A DNA stretch of 64,000 nt from Lampris incognitus (Eukaryota > Chordata > Actinopteri > Lampriformes > Lampridae), in the NCBI RefSeq assembly GCF_029633865.1, contig NC_079215.1, positions 55,703,457-55,767,456 on the forward strand. Reading direction: 5' to 3'. Positions 1 to 9,580 of this stretch are shown here, one piece after another. The position numbers and the translations under genes were made by a program. Every line of letters starts with the position of its first letter. The first letter of the stretch is position 1. Below the pieces are notes generated by a model. It was not told the origin of the DNA. It made no database searches and saw only the letters and a program-made list of their open reading frames with translations.

Positions 1-39
<39 letters not shown>
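1..39. repeat. (GA)n microsatellite
   Basis: Uninterrupted GA dinucleotides run from the first base of the window, so the array is probably cut by the window edge. It lies about 415 bp upstream of the RIMS start codon. Confidence 0.95.
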
Positions 40-42
<3 letters not shown>

Positions 43-162
43 CAAGGCGAACTCCGCCTATACCGCCCAAAATCGAGCTCGACTTCGGCGGCGGCGGCAT
101 CGCAGATCAGCCCCGCTGATCCCGGATCGGTCCAGCAGCTTGAGTGAACTCGTCGCGCGGGC

Positions 163-177
163 ATGGGCTCCCCGTAA
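163..177 (+). other. upstream ORF 1, 4 codons plus stop
   Basis: An ATG at 163 opens a four-codon frame closed by TAA at 175. If transcription starts upstream of 163, this is a minimal uORF in the RIMS leader. Whether it is transcribed or used is not shown by the sequence. Confidence 0.35.
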
Positions 178-285
178 AGCCGGTGGTGGAGGGGAGACGT
201 GGGCAGGCGGGGGGTGGGGGGAGCGACACGAGTGGCGGAGAAGAGCCGAGGACAAACAAAAGCACAGCCGTGGGTGCCGAGAGCC

Positions 286-378
286 ATGAGCGGCTGGCGC
301 TGCTCTGTAGAGCCGAGGCCGCTGCCGCTGCTGCCGCTGCCGCTGCCGCTGCTGCTCGCCCCGCCGGCGACGTGCTGA
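286..378 (+). other. upstream ORF 2, 30 codons, Pro/Leu-rich
   Basis: An ATG at 286 opens a 30-codon frame ending with TGA at 376-378, 75 bp before the RIMS ATG. The middle is a run of Pro and Leu codons made by the CCG/CTG tract. It does not overlap the main frame, so reinitiation at 454 would be possible. Function is inferred only from position. Confidence 0.35.
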
Positions 379-453
379 GGTGTGGCCCCAAACGCCCGCA
401 GTTCTGTCCGCCGCAGCGACGCGCGCAGGAGGGCCGGCCTGCTAGGGGAAAAC

Positions 454-620
454 ATGTCCGCCTCGGTGGGGCCCCAAGGCGGCCCTCGCCCACCCACCGT
501 GCCGCCATCCATGCCGGATCTGCCGGACCTCAGCCACCTCACCGAAGAGGAAAGGAAAATCATCATGGCAGTGATGGTTCGGCAAAAGGAGGAAGAGGAG
601 AAGGAAGAAGCGATGCTAAA
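454..620 (+). CDS. rims1: RIM (regulating synaptic membrane exocytosis) protein, coding exon 1
   Basis: This exon encodes the N-terminus of a RIM protein, the presynaptic active-zone scaffold that binds Rab3/Rab27 and Munc13 to dock and prime synaptic vesicles. The 55 codons plus two bases give a Pro-rich start followed by LPDLSHLTEEERKIIMAVM and a charged helix ending EEAMLK. That is the first Rab-binding helix of the family. The PRPPTVPP stretch and the EEEEKEEAMLK ending resemble RIMS1 more than RIMS2. The start is the ATG at 454, with A at -3, at the expected RIM N-terminus. The exon ends in phase 2 at a strong donor (GTAAGG at 621). The last codon is completed by the first base of the exon at 42248. 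A teleost may carry duplicate rims1 genes, and I cannot tell which copy this is. Confidence 0.9.
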
Positions 621-2290
621 GTAAGGGCAATCTTTCGTTTCCGCGGACCCATACATGCACATGCCACACTCCCCGATCCACGGGGAAAGACCGCCTGCAC
701 CACCGGCCACATTATCCAGCACCTTACCCAACACGCCTGTCTCTTGGCACCGTGGTTGTCCACATAATCACATCACGAACCAAACAACGACTCTTGGCAC
801 TGCCAGTCTCCCACCATTTTCCTAACCCCACTACACACGCCGGCGGCGCCCTCGCAGCCTGCACACTATATCTTAGAGTGTGTTCTACTCCGAGAACCTC
901 GGCTGTCTTCCCCGCGCTATCCCCCCCAAAAAATACCCCCTCTCCACTGGTGCCGCCTGGTTTAGCAGCCGCGTTAAGGCGCGTTTCACGCGTTTCCAAG
1001 CGCGTTCGCTTCGCGAAGACGACGGGTTTTAGGGTCACGCTTCGCAATCCGTCCGTTTAAGACGGTCGTCCGGGGGGCGGGAAGAGGAGGGGGGGGTAAA
1101 TCAGTAGAAGACCGAACAGTGACAGTCGTGCGTGATGAAGACTGGCACTGTGTGTGTGTGTGTGTGTGTGTGATGAAGACTGGCACTGTGCGTGTGTGAT
1201 GAAGACTGGCACTGTGTAGCAAAACCAGCCGAGACCGCGTCAGAGGGGTTACAGGTGCAGCGCGGCTCGCGGCCGCGGAGACGGGGTGTGACGGTGGGGG
1301 GGGGGGATGCTGGGGCTGCTGGGGATGAATCATAGCGCGGATATAAGCATGCCGCCTCTCCAGCTCGCGCGCAGCACGGCACGGCACGGCACACCCGGAA
1401 ACCAGGCTGCCCCTTCCCCCGGTTCCCAGCGCCGCCTTGTAACGTCAACACACCTGGCCACGGCGTCGCTCGTCGTTTACGTCGCGGGGTTGATAGCGGG
1501 GTTGGCCTGCGGCTCAACACGACGGACGTTACACACACAGTGGAACTGCGTGTGCGTGCGTGTGCGTGTGCGTGCGTGAGAGAGAGAGGCTGTGTGACGA
1601 GGGGATAATAATGACATTATAGCTCTAATGATGCTTGGCGGATAAAGTGGCAGGAGATGTTGGCGTGCGCGCCCGGTAGGATGGTGAGAGAGCGCTCTCG
1701 TTCCTCCGACCTCCGGCCACCGGGATGGGTGTGGTTGGAAATCTCACCGAATGATGTAGGCCAAGCGTTATAACTGGGCATTCGAAAGACACGTGTTATA
1801 ACCACATGAAAAACAAAAACTATCAAAGAATCGATTTATTTCTGCCCCTTTCGAAGACAGCTAGCTGAGTGACTATTTCTTGCCCGAGAGCCAGTCTACT
1901 TCCGGTTGGCTCAGCGTGTAGTTGCCCCTGCTGCTTCTTTGCTTTTTCCATAAACTGTCGCCATTTCTTACGGAACATAAGTGGCTCCGTCGTAGTCTGG
2001 TTTCTCGAGGGGCTCAGCCGGATGACAGGAAGTAATGTATTTAATGTTCCACGAGGCCCCAGCAGCTCAAACTCTTCTCAGTAACGGCCTCATCATTTGG
2101 CCAGGCAGGGATGACATCTGCTGCCAGAGGCCCAGGAAACCGGGAGACCAGCTCCACGCTTGTTTCTAGTGGCCCTGCACGCCACAAATTGAGAAAGGGA
2201 TATGCTGTTTCCCCAATTTCAGAAAACGAAATCAACCGCCTGCTCACGGTGTGAAAATCGCTTATGATTTCTATTTTGTGTTTGATGCTC
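621..2290. other. CpG-rich start of intron 1, no gene
   Basis: No coding sequence is supported. A short tandem block at about 1134-1217 repeats a GATGAAGACTGGCACTGTG unit three times with TG runs between copies. Further GT-rich sequence lies at 1548-1580. From about 1600 the base composition becomes that of ordinary intron. Confidence 0.6.

Positions 2291-2292
<2 letters not shown>

Positions 2293-2354
<62 letters not shown>
2293..2354. repeat. (GA)n microsatellite
   Basis: About 31 uninterrupted AG dinucleotides. Confidence 0.95.
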
Positions 2355-2358
<4 letters not shown>

Positions 2359-2442
2359 ATGTGTTTGTTTAAACGAAAATGAGTTCTGAATGGATTCTAC
2401 TGACGCTTCCTTTTCATCCTCTGCGCTTTGCTTGCTAAACAG

Positions 2443-2536
2443 TGTAACGATCATGAATGCGTAGACTCGCTAGCCCTTGGCTAGCGGGTCGGACCCTTTA
2501 GTCGACTGGTTAACGTAGTCGCCGGTGGTCCAAGAG
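2443..2536 (+). mobile_element. tRNA-like LTR unit, 5' part only
   Basis: It begins TGTAACGATCATGAATG and runs through the GGGTCGGACCC palindrome and the A-box-like segment (TTTAGTCGACTGGTTA) shared with the units at 2638, 46334 and 58850. It breaks off before the B-box, where an unrelated repeat starts. Confidence 0.7.
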
Positions 2537-2636
2537 GTGAGCTAATTAGTTAAATCAGGTGGTGTAGTGCATGGTTGGAACAAATACCCGCAGACACTGC
2601 GGCCCTCGAGGCCTGGAGTTGGGCACCCCTGGGGTA
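2537..2636. mobile_element. hAT-like terminal fragment
   Basis: It ends with a GGCCCTCGAGGCCTGGAGTTGGGCACCCCTG-type segment. Such ends are typical of short hAT elements in vertebrates. It separates two copies of the tRNA-like LTR unit. Only the one end is recognisable. Confidence 0.4.
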
Positions 2637-2637
2637 G

Positions 2638-2787
2638 TGTAACGATCATGAATGTGCAGACTCGCTAGCCCTTAGCTGGCGGGTCGGATCCTTTACTTGA
2701 CTGGTTAGCGCAGTCTCCCGTGGTGCGGGCAACTCGGGTTCGCGTCCCGGCTACGGCGGTTCCCGGTTGCACACCGAATTCGCTACA
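2638..2787 (+). mobile_element. tRNA-like LTR unit, complete (150 bp)
   Basis: Starts TGTAACGATC and ends CGAATTCGCTACA, so the ends are imperfect inverted copies (TGTAACG against TGTAGCG). The centre has an A-box-like motif (TTGACTGGTTAGCGCAG) and a B-box-like motif (GGTTCGCGTCC). It matches the 3' terminal repeats of the miniature elements at 49678 and 58476. It could be a solo LTR or a SINE-like insertion. Confidence 0.7.
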
Positions 2788-3393
2788 ACAGAGAAGAAGA
2801 GTGGGTAAAACAGCAGTTTTACACTAACAGCCCATGTCCTTGTTCCTATTATCGCACTCCCCCCTCTCACTCCCCCCCTCTCTCCATATGTGTATACATA
2901 TTAGAATAAGGATCATAGTTGAGGGCCTCTGATTTTTTTGTGTGTGCATTGTTTCTTTTAGGCATTTATCTGAAACTTTATCTGGATCGACCATTATTAC
3001 CATTGAATACGCGTCTTCATGTAATTCTACTCGAATGCTGGCCTCTATTGTCAGCAATGTGAATGCGAACAACAAAATAAAAATAGCCCCATGGCTTGGC
3101 CCCTCCTCAAGACAGCAAGACGGGGAAATGTGAAATTGGAAAGCAGGAGCAGGTTTATCTGACCTGTTCACACCCCACCCTCAGTCTGCAGGGGTCTGCA
3201 ATCTGCTGAGGGTGTGAGGAGCCAGGGGCTGTGACAGAACAACAAAGACTCTCCGCCAGCCAACCTGCCATGTTTCTGATGCAGGGAGCAATCACTGGCA
3301 TTAACCCAAAGCGGTCATTTTGACCGTTTTGGATTTTCAGAGTTTAATAACTTTGTGAAAACTTTACATGTGCCCCCTCTTAGTCCATAGGGC

Positions 3394-4747
3394 CAGTGGC
3401 GCCCCCAGAAATGTTTCATAGGGGTGGCCAAATGGGGCCACTGAAAATCTTGGGGTGGCACACCAAAGCCAAAAGCCATGACGGAATTTCAGGAATTCTA
3501 TGATGCTGTTGTAGTATACCGTATAGGCTAGCTGAAAACTGCCAATATGAGAGTCAAGGACTCGATGCTGAAATACTTTGGTTTCTTATTTTTTTACAGT
3601 TCACGTTACTAAATACCTGATGTGCATAGACTAATACCGGTACGTTCACAATGCTATCAGGGTTATCAAACAAAAGCTATTTTCAAATATCAGATGGGGA
3701 GTCCCTTTTTACCTGATTACAGCTGGATGTATGTATAGCCTACTTTGCGGTATGCGTTGTGTAGTATACTTGCCAAATAATGCACGTGGGCTCTTTAGGT
3801 ATGACAGTAGGTTGTACATTTAGGCATCGTTCCTTGTGTTTTGGTGCGCTTGGGTAAACGCAGCTGTAGGATGAAGCAGCATTTAGCTTTAAGATATCAA
3901 TAAGTTAATGAATTGGGGTAAGGTACATATTTATTGTTCTTACCATGTTGTTTTTCGATTTCTTAAAGATCACCTCCATGCTAGTAAGCTACCATACTGC
4001 AACTGGTTATTTTCTTGCCCGGTGCGGGATTCGATACGGTGTGTACTGCAACACAAGGCGACGTCACTAACCGCTCGGCTAAAGAGTCCGACTCGTAAGC
4101 TAGGGGCTAACGTATCTTATTAGTAGTTTACAATACCATAGATGAGGTAAATATCGATTGTCATATCTAAGCCGTTTTGAATGGTTTACTGAGCACTATT
4201 TGGGGGCAAATGTACACACCTTATTGAACATAGATCATTTTAGTACTTAAAATACGGGTGGACGGGATAATTGATTGGATAAGCTTTATTGCCTCACGGG
4301 AACATTGCGGGGTATATGCGAGCCACGGCGCATGTAGCGGACCCAAAGAGCACTTCCTATATGACGTAATGTATGGAGTCGATTCCATCGATTCTCATAT
4401 TTTAAACCAGAGTCGGAGCCGATTCCAAAAACTTGAGAGTCGTGCACCCCTATAGCTAGCTAGGAACAGATGCTGCTCAGCTGCTGTCGGAGGCAGACTG
4501 AGCACGAGGGAGGGGGTTTGACGCGGTGACGGACGGTCGAAAGCGGCTGGCAGGCTGTGCATTTGCTATTTTCTTTGACATGAATTATTATGAAAAATAT
4601 ACATTATTGATTTAAATGAACAGCACCTATCGTAACATATCAGAAGCACGTTCTGCATAATCAGAAGCACATTTTGCATTTGTGGCTGGGGGGGGCAGTG
4701 GGGGGACCAGGGATAGTATCAGGGGCCACACCTTGGGGGCGCCACTG
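3394..4747. mobile_element. non-autonomous hAT element with perfect 8-bp TSD
   Basis: The left end CAGTGGCGCCCCCA is the inverse of the right end TGGGGGCGCCACTG. The flanks carry a perfect 8-bp duplication, CATAGGGC, at 3386-3393 and 4748-4755, diagnostic of the hAT superfamily. The 1,354-bp interior has no transposase frame. A tRNA-like segment lies inside at about 4019-4110. Confidence 0.85.
4019..4110 (-). repeat. tRNA-like SINE/LTR fragment
   Basis: On the - strand it carries a degenerate A-box (TAGCCGAGCGGTTAG) and a B-box-like segment (GTATCGAATCC). It resembles the tRNA-like units elsewhere in the window but is diverged. It lies inside the hAT element. Confidence 0.45.
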
Positions 4748-4901
4748 CATAGGGCTAGTGGTTGTGTCAGGAAGGGCATCCCACGTAAAATTTTGCCAAA
4801 TCGTTATGCGGATTGGCAAGACCGCCGTCGGTGCTGTGCCCGCACAGGATACCGATGGAAACTATCAAATCCGCTATGGCGACCCCCTGGGAAACAGGAA
4901 A

Positions 4902-4992
4902 AAAGCTGAAAAAAAGAAGAAGAAGAAGAAGAAGAAGAAGAAGAAAAGAAGAAGCAGCAGCAGCAGCGGAAGAAGAAGAAGAAGAAGAAGGT
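4902..4992. repeat. (GAA)n-rich tail
   Basis: Imperfect GAA triplets with a short GCA interruption, at the end of a LINE-type 3' tail. Lysine- or phenylalanine-rich frames across it are not genes. Confidence 0.85.
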
Positions 4993-5890
4993 TGCGGGGG
5001 GGGGGGGCAAACATACAAACCTGCCGCTCCACGAATGCTCCTAAAATTGCATATATTTGCATTAAAACGAGTTTTAGATCAATTGCACAAAAAAGTTATG
5101 ATAAGATCTACCTAAAACGACCACGAGCGGTCAAAAAGACGGCTCGTAATTTGCCTGTCATCGCGTGCGTCATGCCACTATTTATGACGTGTGTTGGTCG
5201 CGTCATTTCCTTCGCGAAGTTCGTTGCTCTGTCCTAGAAACACACTAGCGTCCCCCAGCGGAGAGGAATAGTCTAAACTTGATTTCTGATTATTTCCAAC
5301 ATGTCTGGTTACAGACGCACCATGACTACCACCGAGGCACTGCAGTATTTACAGGCGTTGGACAGCGGCCATTTTGAATTGTTTGAAAAATAGTATTAAA
5401 GTTGTTAAAACATGTAATGCATTAATATCTCAACTGGGTATTTATCTTGACTGAATATAGGGTTTAAAAACTGTGGCGGTCATTTTGACGGCCCACGGTC
5501 GTTCCGGTAGTTTTTAAGTTCCAGTCGTTGTTTGGGACTGTTTCAATATTTATTTTCAGTTCTTTTGTTTACATTTCACGTTTTATAGGCCGTGTGACGT
5601 TTGTTAGATTAGCAATATGTGTTTTCCGTTTTGTTTTTCAGGTAGTATTTTCACTTTTTCAATTTTGCTGTTCAAGTTTAACCATATCTCTCTGGAGTTT
5701 AAATTGTTTGAAAAACAGGATTATAGCTGTTAAAATGTTAATTTTGGTGTCAGTTGTTTCCTAACAGACGTGCTAAGATGTGTATCGTATTAATATCTCA
5801 ACTGGGTATTTACCTTGACAGACTATAGAGTTTAAAAACCGACGGTTATTTTGACCGCCCATGGTCGTTTTAGGTAGGAGTGAAATCCCG

Positions 5891-6502
5891 ACAGGTGCCT
5901 CAGAAATGATGACATAGTCCACAATGCACCTTTGTAAATCCGTCATTAAGTTTGTAATCCAAACCAAGTTGCAACAAATAGTTTTAAACTAGGGCTTTAC
6001 CAGTCAAATATGAGACATTATTTGCTTGTATAACCCAATCTAAAAATAAATAGATAAATAAATAAAAAGCACATGTGTGTGCTCCATAAGCATCAGCGTG
6101 CCACAGGTGCGTTGAGAAAATCCTTTAAATTCCCAAATCCTCAGGATTGTGTGAACATTTTGGATCTGTTTGCTTCACGGAGAATGAACACAGGGACGTT
6201 GTTGGATGGTGATGTCTGCAATGGATCAACTTTAGGGGTATTCACATTACAGCGCAAAGATGGCTTTACGCACTCCTCAACCATTGTACTCAGTGGAGAG
6301 ACGTCTTTGGCTTTCCAGAATAAATTTAACCACATCTTTTACAGCCAGCTGCAGTATAGTGAGTACCTATATAGTAGTACTCACAACGGAACAGAAGCTG
6401 TGTCTGTGAGTGATTTATAGATAAACTATGAGATTGGATGGGTTGATGTGGGTTCAACCTGGGTCATATTAAAGTACTTAATATTCAGTTCCTCTGTGAG
6501 TT
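5891..6502. other. unassigned stretch with one unidentified frame
   Basis: A + strand frame at 6073-6420 (about 115 codons) has no motif I recognise, no paralogue in the window and no splice context that would link it to RIMS. The rest shows nothing beyond a short AT-rich run at about 6045-6065. Confidence 0.4.
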
Positions 6503-7200
6503 TTACTGTACGTCAGTGCCATGTGGGTGGAACTGACCACGTAGGGCATACCGGGGCGCTGGCTTCCACACTCCTCTCCTTGACACCATCACCTCCTCAT
6601 CACCACTGTTCCCTTCACCAACGTGCCCATTGAAGTCCGCTCCAATCACCACTCTCTCCTCCTTGGGTACCCTCTCCACCACTTCGCCCAACTCACTCCA
6701 GAATCCTTCTTTCTCTTTCATCTCACACCCAACTTGCGGGGCATATGCGCTGATAACATTCATCAACACACCTTCGATTTCTGGCTTCACCTCCAACACA
6801 CTCTTGACATACTCTTCCTTCAGAATGACCCCTACCCCATTTCTCCTCCCACCCGCACCATGGTGGAAGAGTTTGAACCCACTTCCGATGCTCTTGGCCT
6901 TACTCCCCTTCCACCTGGTCTCTTGCACACACACTATATCTACCTTCCCTCTCTCCATCATGTCAGCCAGCTCTCTCCCTTTACCAGTCATAGTGCCAAC
7001 ATTCAAAGTTCCGACTCTCGCCTCCACACTCCTACCCTTCCTCCTCTCTCGCTACCCCTGGACATGCCTTCCACCTCTCCCCCTCCTTCGCCCAACAGTA
7101 GCATGGTATCCACCGGCACCCTGCTGGCCAGCACCATTTATTCCTTCCACCATTACAACAACAACAAAAAACCCGCGCAGCGGAAGTGTGTCACTGTAAA
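6503..7200 (-). pseudogene. LINE (RTE-type) endonuclease domain fragment
   Basis: The - strand frame from 7027 to 6503 (174 codons) reads as an APE-type endonuclease of a non-LTR retrotransposon. It has GTLNVGTMTGKGRELADMM near the start, then VCVQETRWKG, then ISAYAPQ and VIGADFNGHVG. Asn, Glu, Tyr-Ala-Pro and Asp-x-Asn are catalytic landmarks of this fold. The enzyme would nick target DNA for reverse transcription. Internal sequence is lost after about 50 residues and again after the DFNGHVG block, and no reverse transcriptase follows. It is a truncated, dead fragment in antisense to RIMS. Confidence 0.75.
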
Positions 7201-7439
7201 CCCGAACCTAGGAAACAGCTGCTGTAAACTAACGTTCCTACTAGCTCAATAAGGGGAATTATGTAGCCCCATAACCACTACAGTGTACTCCCGCTAGGTA
7301 TGAGTGATCATTCCCCAATTAGTTTGATTAATCTTATTAGTATTATGAATCATTAGTATTATAATTTGTTTTATATATATCCACTCGCTCAAATCCAAGT
7401 CTTATATAGCTGTAAAAAGTAATTTTAGAAATGTTAATC

Positions 7440-7690
7440 CTGATCCTTCACTCTCAGAAATTGAGGGACACTTCTGTGCTCAAAGGTACATTACAGCAAC
7501 AGAGGTACAACATTGTACTTTGAAGGATCAGATATGTATCTTCCCATCAGCCGAAAGGTACTTCAAAGACAACGAAGTGTCTCTACATGGGTGCATTATT
7601 GCACTTCAGTAAGGTACTGCTCCCAGCGACAACCATTTGTACCCACTTAGGTACACACTGGTACGTGTTTTTTACTTGACCTTCAAACGC
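7440..7690. repeat. GGTAC-rich dispersed repeat remnant
   Basis: GGTAC recurs at irregular spacing within AT-rich sequence (for example 7485, 7514, 7557, 7613, 7650). This pattern occurs in decayed fish DNA transposons. The assignment is tentative. The flanking 7201-7440 shows nothing recognisable. Confidence 0.3.
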
Positions 7691-7698
7691 AGTAACCT

Positions 7699-7975
7699 CT
7701 CTTATGCAGCATGGCTCAGGAGCGGGTCATCTAGTAATCGGAAGGTCGCTGGTTCGACTCCCTGCTCCTGCGCAGAGCATGGCAAAGTATCCTTGAGCAA
7801 GACACTGAACCCTTAGCTGCTCCTGATGAGCAGGTTGGCGCCTTGCATGGCAGTCTCCACCATCAGTGTATGAACGTGCGTGTGAATGGGTGAATGTGAG
7901 GCATCCACTGTAAAGCACTTTGAGTGGTCGGTAGACTAGAAAAGTGCTATGCAAATACAGTCCATTTACTGTTTA
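7699..7975 (+). mobile_element. tRNA-derived SINE
   Basis: The head carries CTGGTTCGACTCCC, a near-perfect B-box, preceded by an A-box-like segment. The body (TTGAGCAAGACACTGAACCC, then CTGTAAAGCACTTTGAGTGG) and the tail near CAGTCCATTTA are characteristic of a widespread teleost SINE with a LINE-like tail. Confidence 0.75.
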
Positions 7976-8059
7976 CCATTTTACACAGTTGAAATACAAG
8001 ATGCTTAAGCTGCCTTAAATCATTTTATGAGTACTTTTAATTTTGCAGTTAATAAACAC

Positions 8060-8594
8060 GAACCTTTTAAAAAGTTAAAAATAAAGGATAGAGCCAGCCC
8101 CTTCTGAACTATCTAACCTACGTCACTTAAGGAACAAAGCCTGAGCCCAAGCTTGACATACTGGCTGGCATTTAGACAGCTGAAGAATCAATACACTTCC
8201 TAGATAAGAAAAGTCAAATCAATTTACTATCTGGATCTGATCTCTAACACAAGATCTGATCCAGGCAAATTTTGGAAATTAGTAAATTCTACTAAGAACA
8301 AGAATACAACTTCATTATTACTTACAGAGGCACCATCCTATCTGGGCAAAAGGAAAAATGTTCAGCTTCTAATGAGCATTTTGCTGCTGCTAGCCACCTC
8401 TTCGAAGAAGTATGCTCAGGGTCTACTAAGCAGGGCCTTCAAACCTTACTTCTTTCCCTCAGTTTGTTTTACATCGTTTTACCTCTTCTACAGTAGCTGA
8501 AGCTCTTAAAACGATCGGTGCCAAGAAAGCAACAGAAGATCTTTTAGACCTGTTTTTCTTCTTTCTTTTAATCTCTGCTCCTGATTGCTTAACT
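8060..8594 (+). pseudogene. LINE reverse transcriptase remnant, segment 1
   Basis: With indels, this translates as the pre-RT and early RT region of a jockey-superfamily LINE: FWKLVNSTKNKNTTSLLL, then LKTIGAKKATEDLLDLFF. It ends at the target site of the gypsy element at 8595. Removing that element and one copy of its AACT duplication brings the frame straight into 13008. Confidence 0.7.
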
Positions 8595-8836
8595 TGTGGT
8601 GGACACGTATTGGGGACAGAATTCAACCCAGGAACTAAGGGTTAAGTCATGGTTGCCCTGGCAGGTTAACGCAGGGTTAAGTTATGGTTGTCCAGCCAGT
8701 TTTCTGGTTATTCTTGCCACCTCCGCTCAGTCGAGCTGGGGTTTTGTTTGTCTCGCTGATTTACCGTGGATTAAAGAAAGTTGCCTACACGGCTAAAGTG
8801 TGAACCTACGGTCTTCTCCGTTACTTCGGCTCTACA
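8595..8836 (+). repeat. 5' LTR of the + strand gypsy element
   Basis: Starts TGTGGTGGAC and ends CGGCTCTACA. It contains a partial internal duplication around GGGTTAAGT(C/T)ATGGTTG and an ATTAAA polyadenylation-type signal at 8770-8775. No mismatch was found against the copy at 12766-13007. Confidence 0.95.
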
Positions 8837-8837
8837 C

Positions 8838-8857
8838 TGGTGATCCCGACGTGATTT
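8838..8857 (+). other. primer-binding site, tRNA-Trp
   Basis: TGGTGATCCCGACGTGATTT begins one base after the LTR. It complements the 3' end of vertebrate tRNA-Trp plus CCA at 19 of 20 positions, the exception being T where the tRNA would need C. Confidence 0.85.
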
Positions 8858-8887
8858 TCGGATAAGTTTTCTGAAACCACACACATT

Positions 8888-9580
8888 ATGGCTACGAACG
8901 CCGTTGCAATTAAACTGCCGGAGTTTTGGGAGTCTTCCGCGGCTACATGGTTCGCGCAGGCTGAGGCACAGTTCGCGCTCAGAGACATAACAGCAGACGA
9001 GACCAGGTACTACTACGTATTGGCAGCGCTGGGGTGCGATACGGCTTCCAGGATAAGCGGTTTCATAACCAACCCACCGGCCGATGGTAAATACGCCGCA
9101 CTTAAACATCTCCTCCTTGACACTTTTGAACTGTCTGCAACGGAGAGAGCACGTCGCCTCTTCGCAATTCAGGGCTTGGGAGATGGCAAACCATCGGAGC
9201 TAATGAGCAGGATGTTAAACCTACTGGGTCAAGAAAAGCCATGTTTCCTGTTTATGGAGCTGTTTCTGCGCAACATGCCGCCCCACGTCCAGACTGCGCT
9301 CGCTAACTCCACCATCACTGATCCCCGTGAGCTGGCAAAGGAGGCTGACCGATTCTTCGTCGCTACACAACGTTCCTCCCATGCCGGGGTGCTGGCTCCT
9401 ACCTTCACTGGCCCCCCGCCGACATCGCGGGCGTGGCCCGACGGTGGCGCCACAGCATCAGACCGCTACAAGCCCTCTGGACTCTGTATGTACCACGCTC
9501 GATTTGGTGCGAAAGCTAAACGGTGCCGTTCCCCCTGCAACTACAGGCCGACGGGAAACGAGAGGGCCAACACTCAGTAG
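8888..9580 (+). CDS. gag: Gag of the + strand gypsy element
   Basis: The 230-codon frame encodes a capsid-type polyprotein that would assemble the retrotransposon particle. The N-terminal part ([21 protein letters not shown], then YYYVLAALG) has the Trp-rich pattern of CsRn1/Kabuki-type Gag. The middle ([20 protein letters not shown], then [14 protein letters not shown]) is the capsid-like core. The C-terminus has C-x2-H, then C-x3-C ([16 protein letters not shown]), a CHCC-type nucleic-acid motif in place of CCHC. The first ATG after the primer site is used. It overlaps pol by 61 bp. The frame is undamaged. Confidence 0.88.
   Translation: MATNAVAIKLPEFWESSAATWFAQAEAQFALRDITADETRYYYVLAALGCDTASRISGFITNPPADGKYAALKHLLLDTFELSATERARRLFAIQGLGDGKPSELMSRMLNLLGQEKPCFLFMELFLRNMPPHVQTALANSTITDPRELAKEADRFFVATQRSSHAGVLAPTFTGPPPTSRAWPDGGATASDRYKPSGLCMYHARFGAKAKRCRSPCNYRPTGNERANTQ

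Larger units (their letters stand above)
60..453 (+). promoter_or_regulatory. rims1: CpG-rich 5' region / 5'UTR of the RIMS gene
   Basis: This stretch is very G+C and CpG rich compared with the AT-rich intron that follows, and it leads directly to the RIMS start codon at 454. It holds a CCG/CTG-type run at about 318-357. No TATA box is evident, which fits a CpG-island promoter, but the transcription start cannot be placed from sequence alone. CpG richness continues to about 1560, so the island probably spans exon 1. Frames here that look open, including one running through the exon in another frame, are composition effects rather than genes. Confidence 0.6.
3362..4995 (+). mobile_element. LINE 3' tail (RTE-type), itself interrupted by an hAT element
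   Basis: The stretch after 4756 (TGTGTCAGGAAGGGCATCC, then CCAAATCGTTATGCGGAT) matches on the opposite strand the fragment at 62885-63085. It ends in AAAAAGCTGAAAAAAAG followed by GAA repeats, as LINE 3' ends do. The part before 3386 is its upstream continuation, separated by the hAT insertion. Confidence 0.5.
3300..5890 (+). mobile_element. piggyBac-like element, copy 1, interrupted
   Basis: It is recognised by comparison with copies at 45585-46090 and 59036-60035. TTAA occurs at the left edge (about 3302), the TTAA target type of piggyBac. A GGTCATTTTGACC motif lies near the left end and recurs at about 5478 and, with changes, at 5848. The segment 3300-3361 and the segment from about 4993 onwards are parts of one element split by later insertions. 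A short frame at about 5300-5390 resembles the N-terminus of piggyBac transposases (MSGYRRTMTTTEALQYLQ) and then stops. The last roughly 400 bp are duplicated in tandem. It is non-autonomous and degraded. Confidence 0.6.

Noticed and set aside
144..767. A long open frame overlapping RIMS exon 1 in another register, and antisense frames in the same region.
   Set aside because: GC-rich CpG-island sequence leaves frames open by chance. The exon frame matches RIM and splices correctly.
1122..1160. A VVRDED-like translation just inside intron 1, reminiscent of the VVRDMAK segment of mammalian RIMS1.
   Set aside because: No acceptor gives the required phase, the similarity stops after four residues, and the sequence belongs to a GT-containing tandem block.
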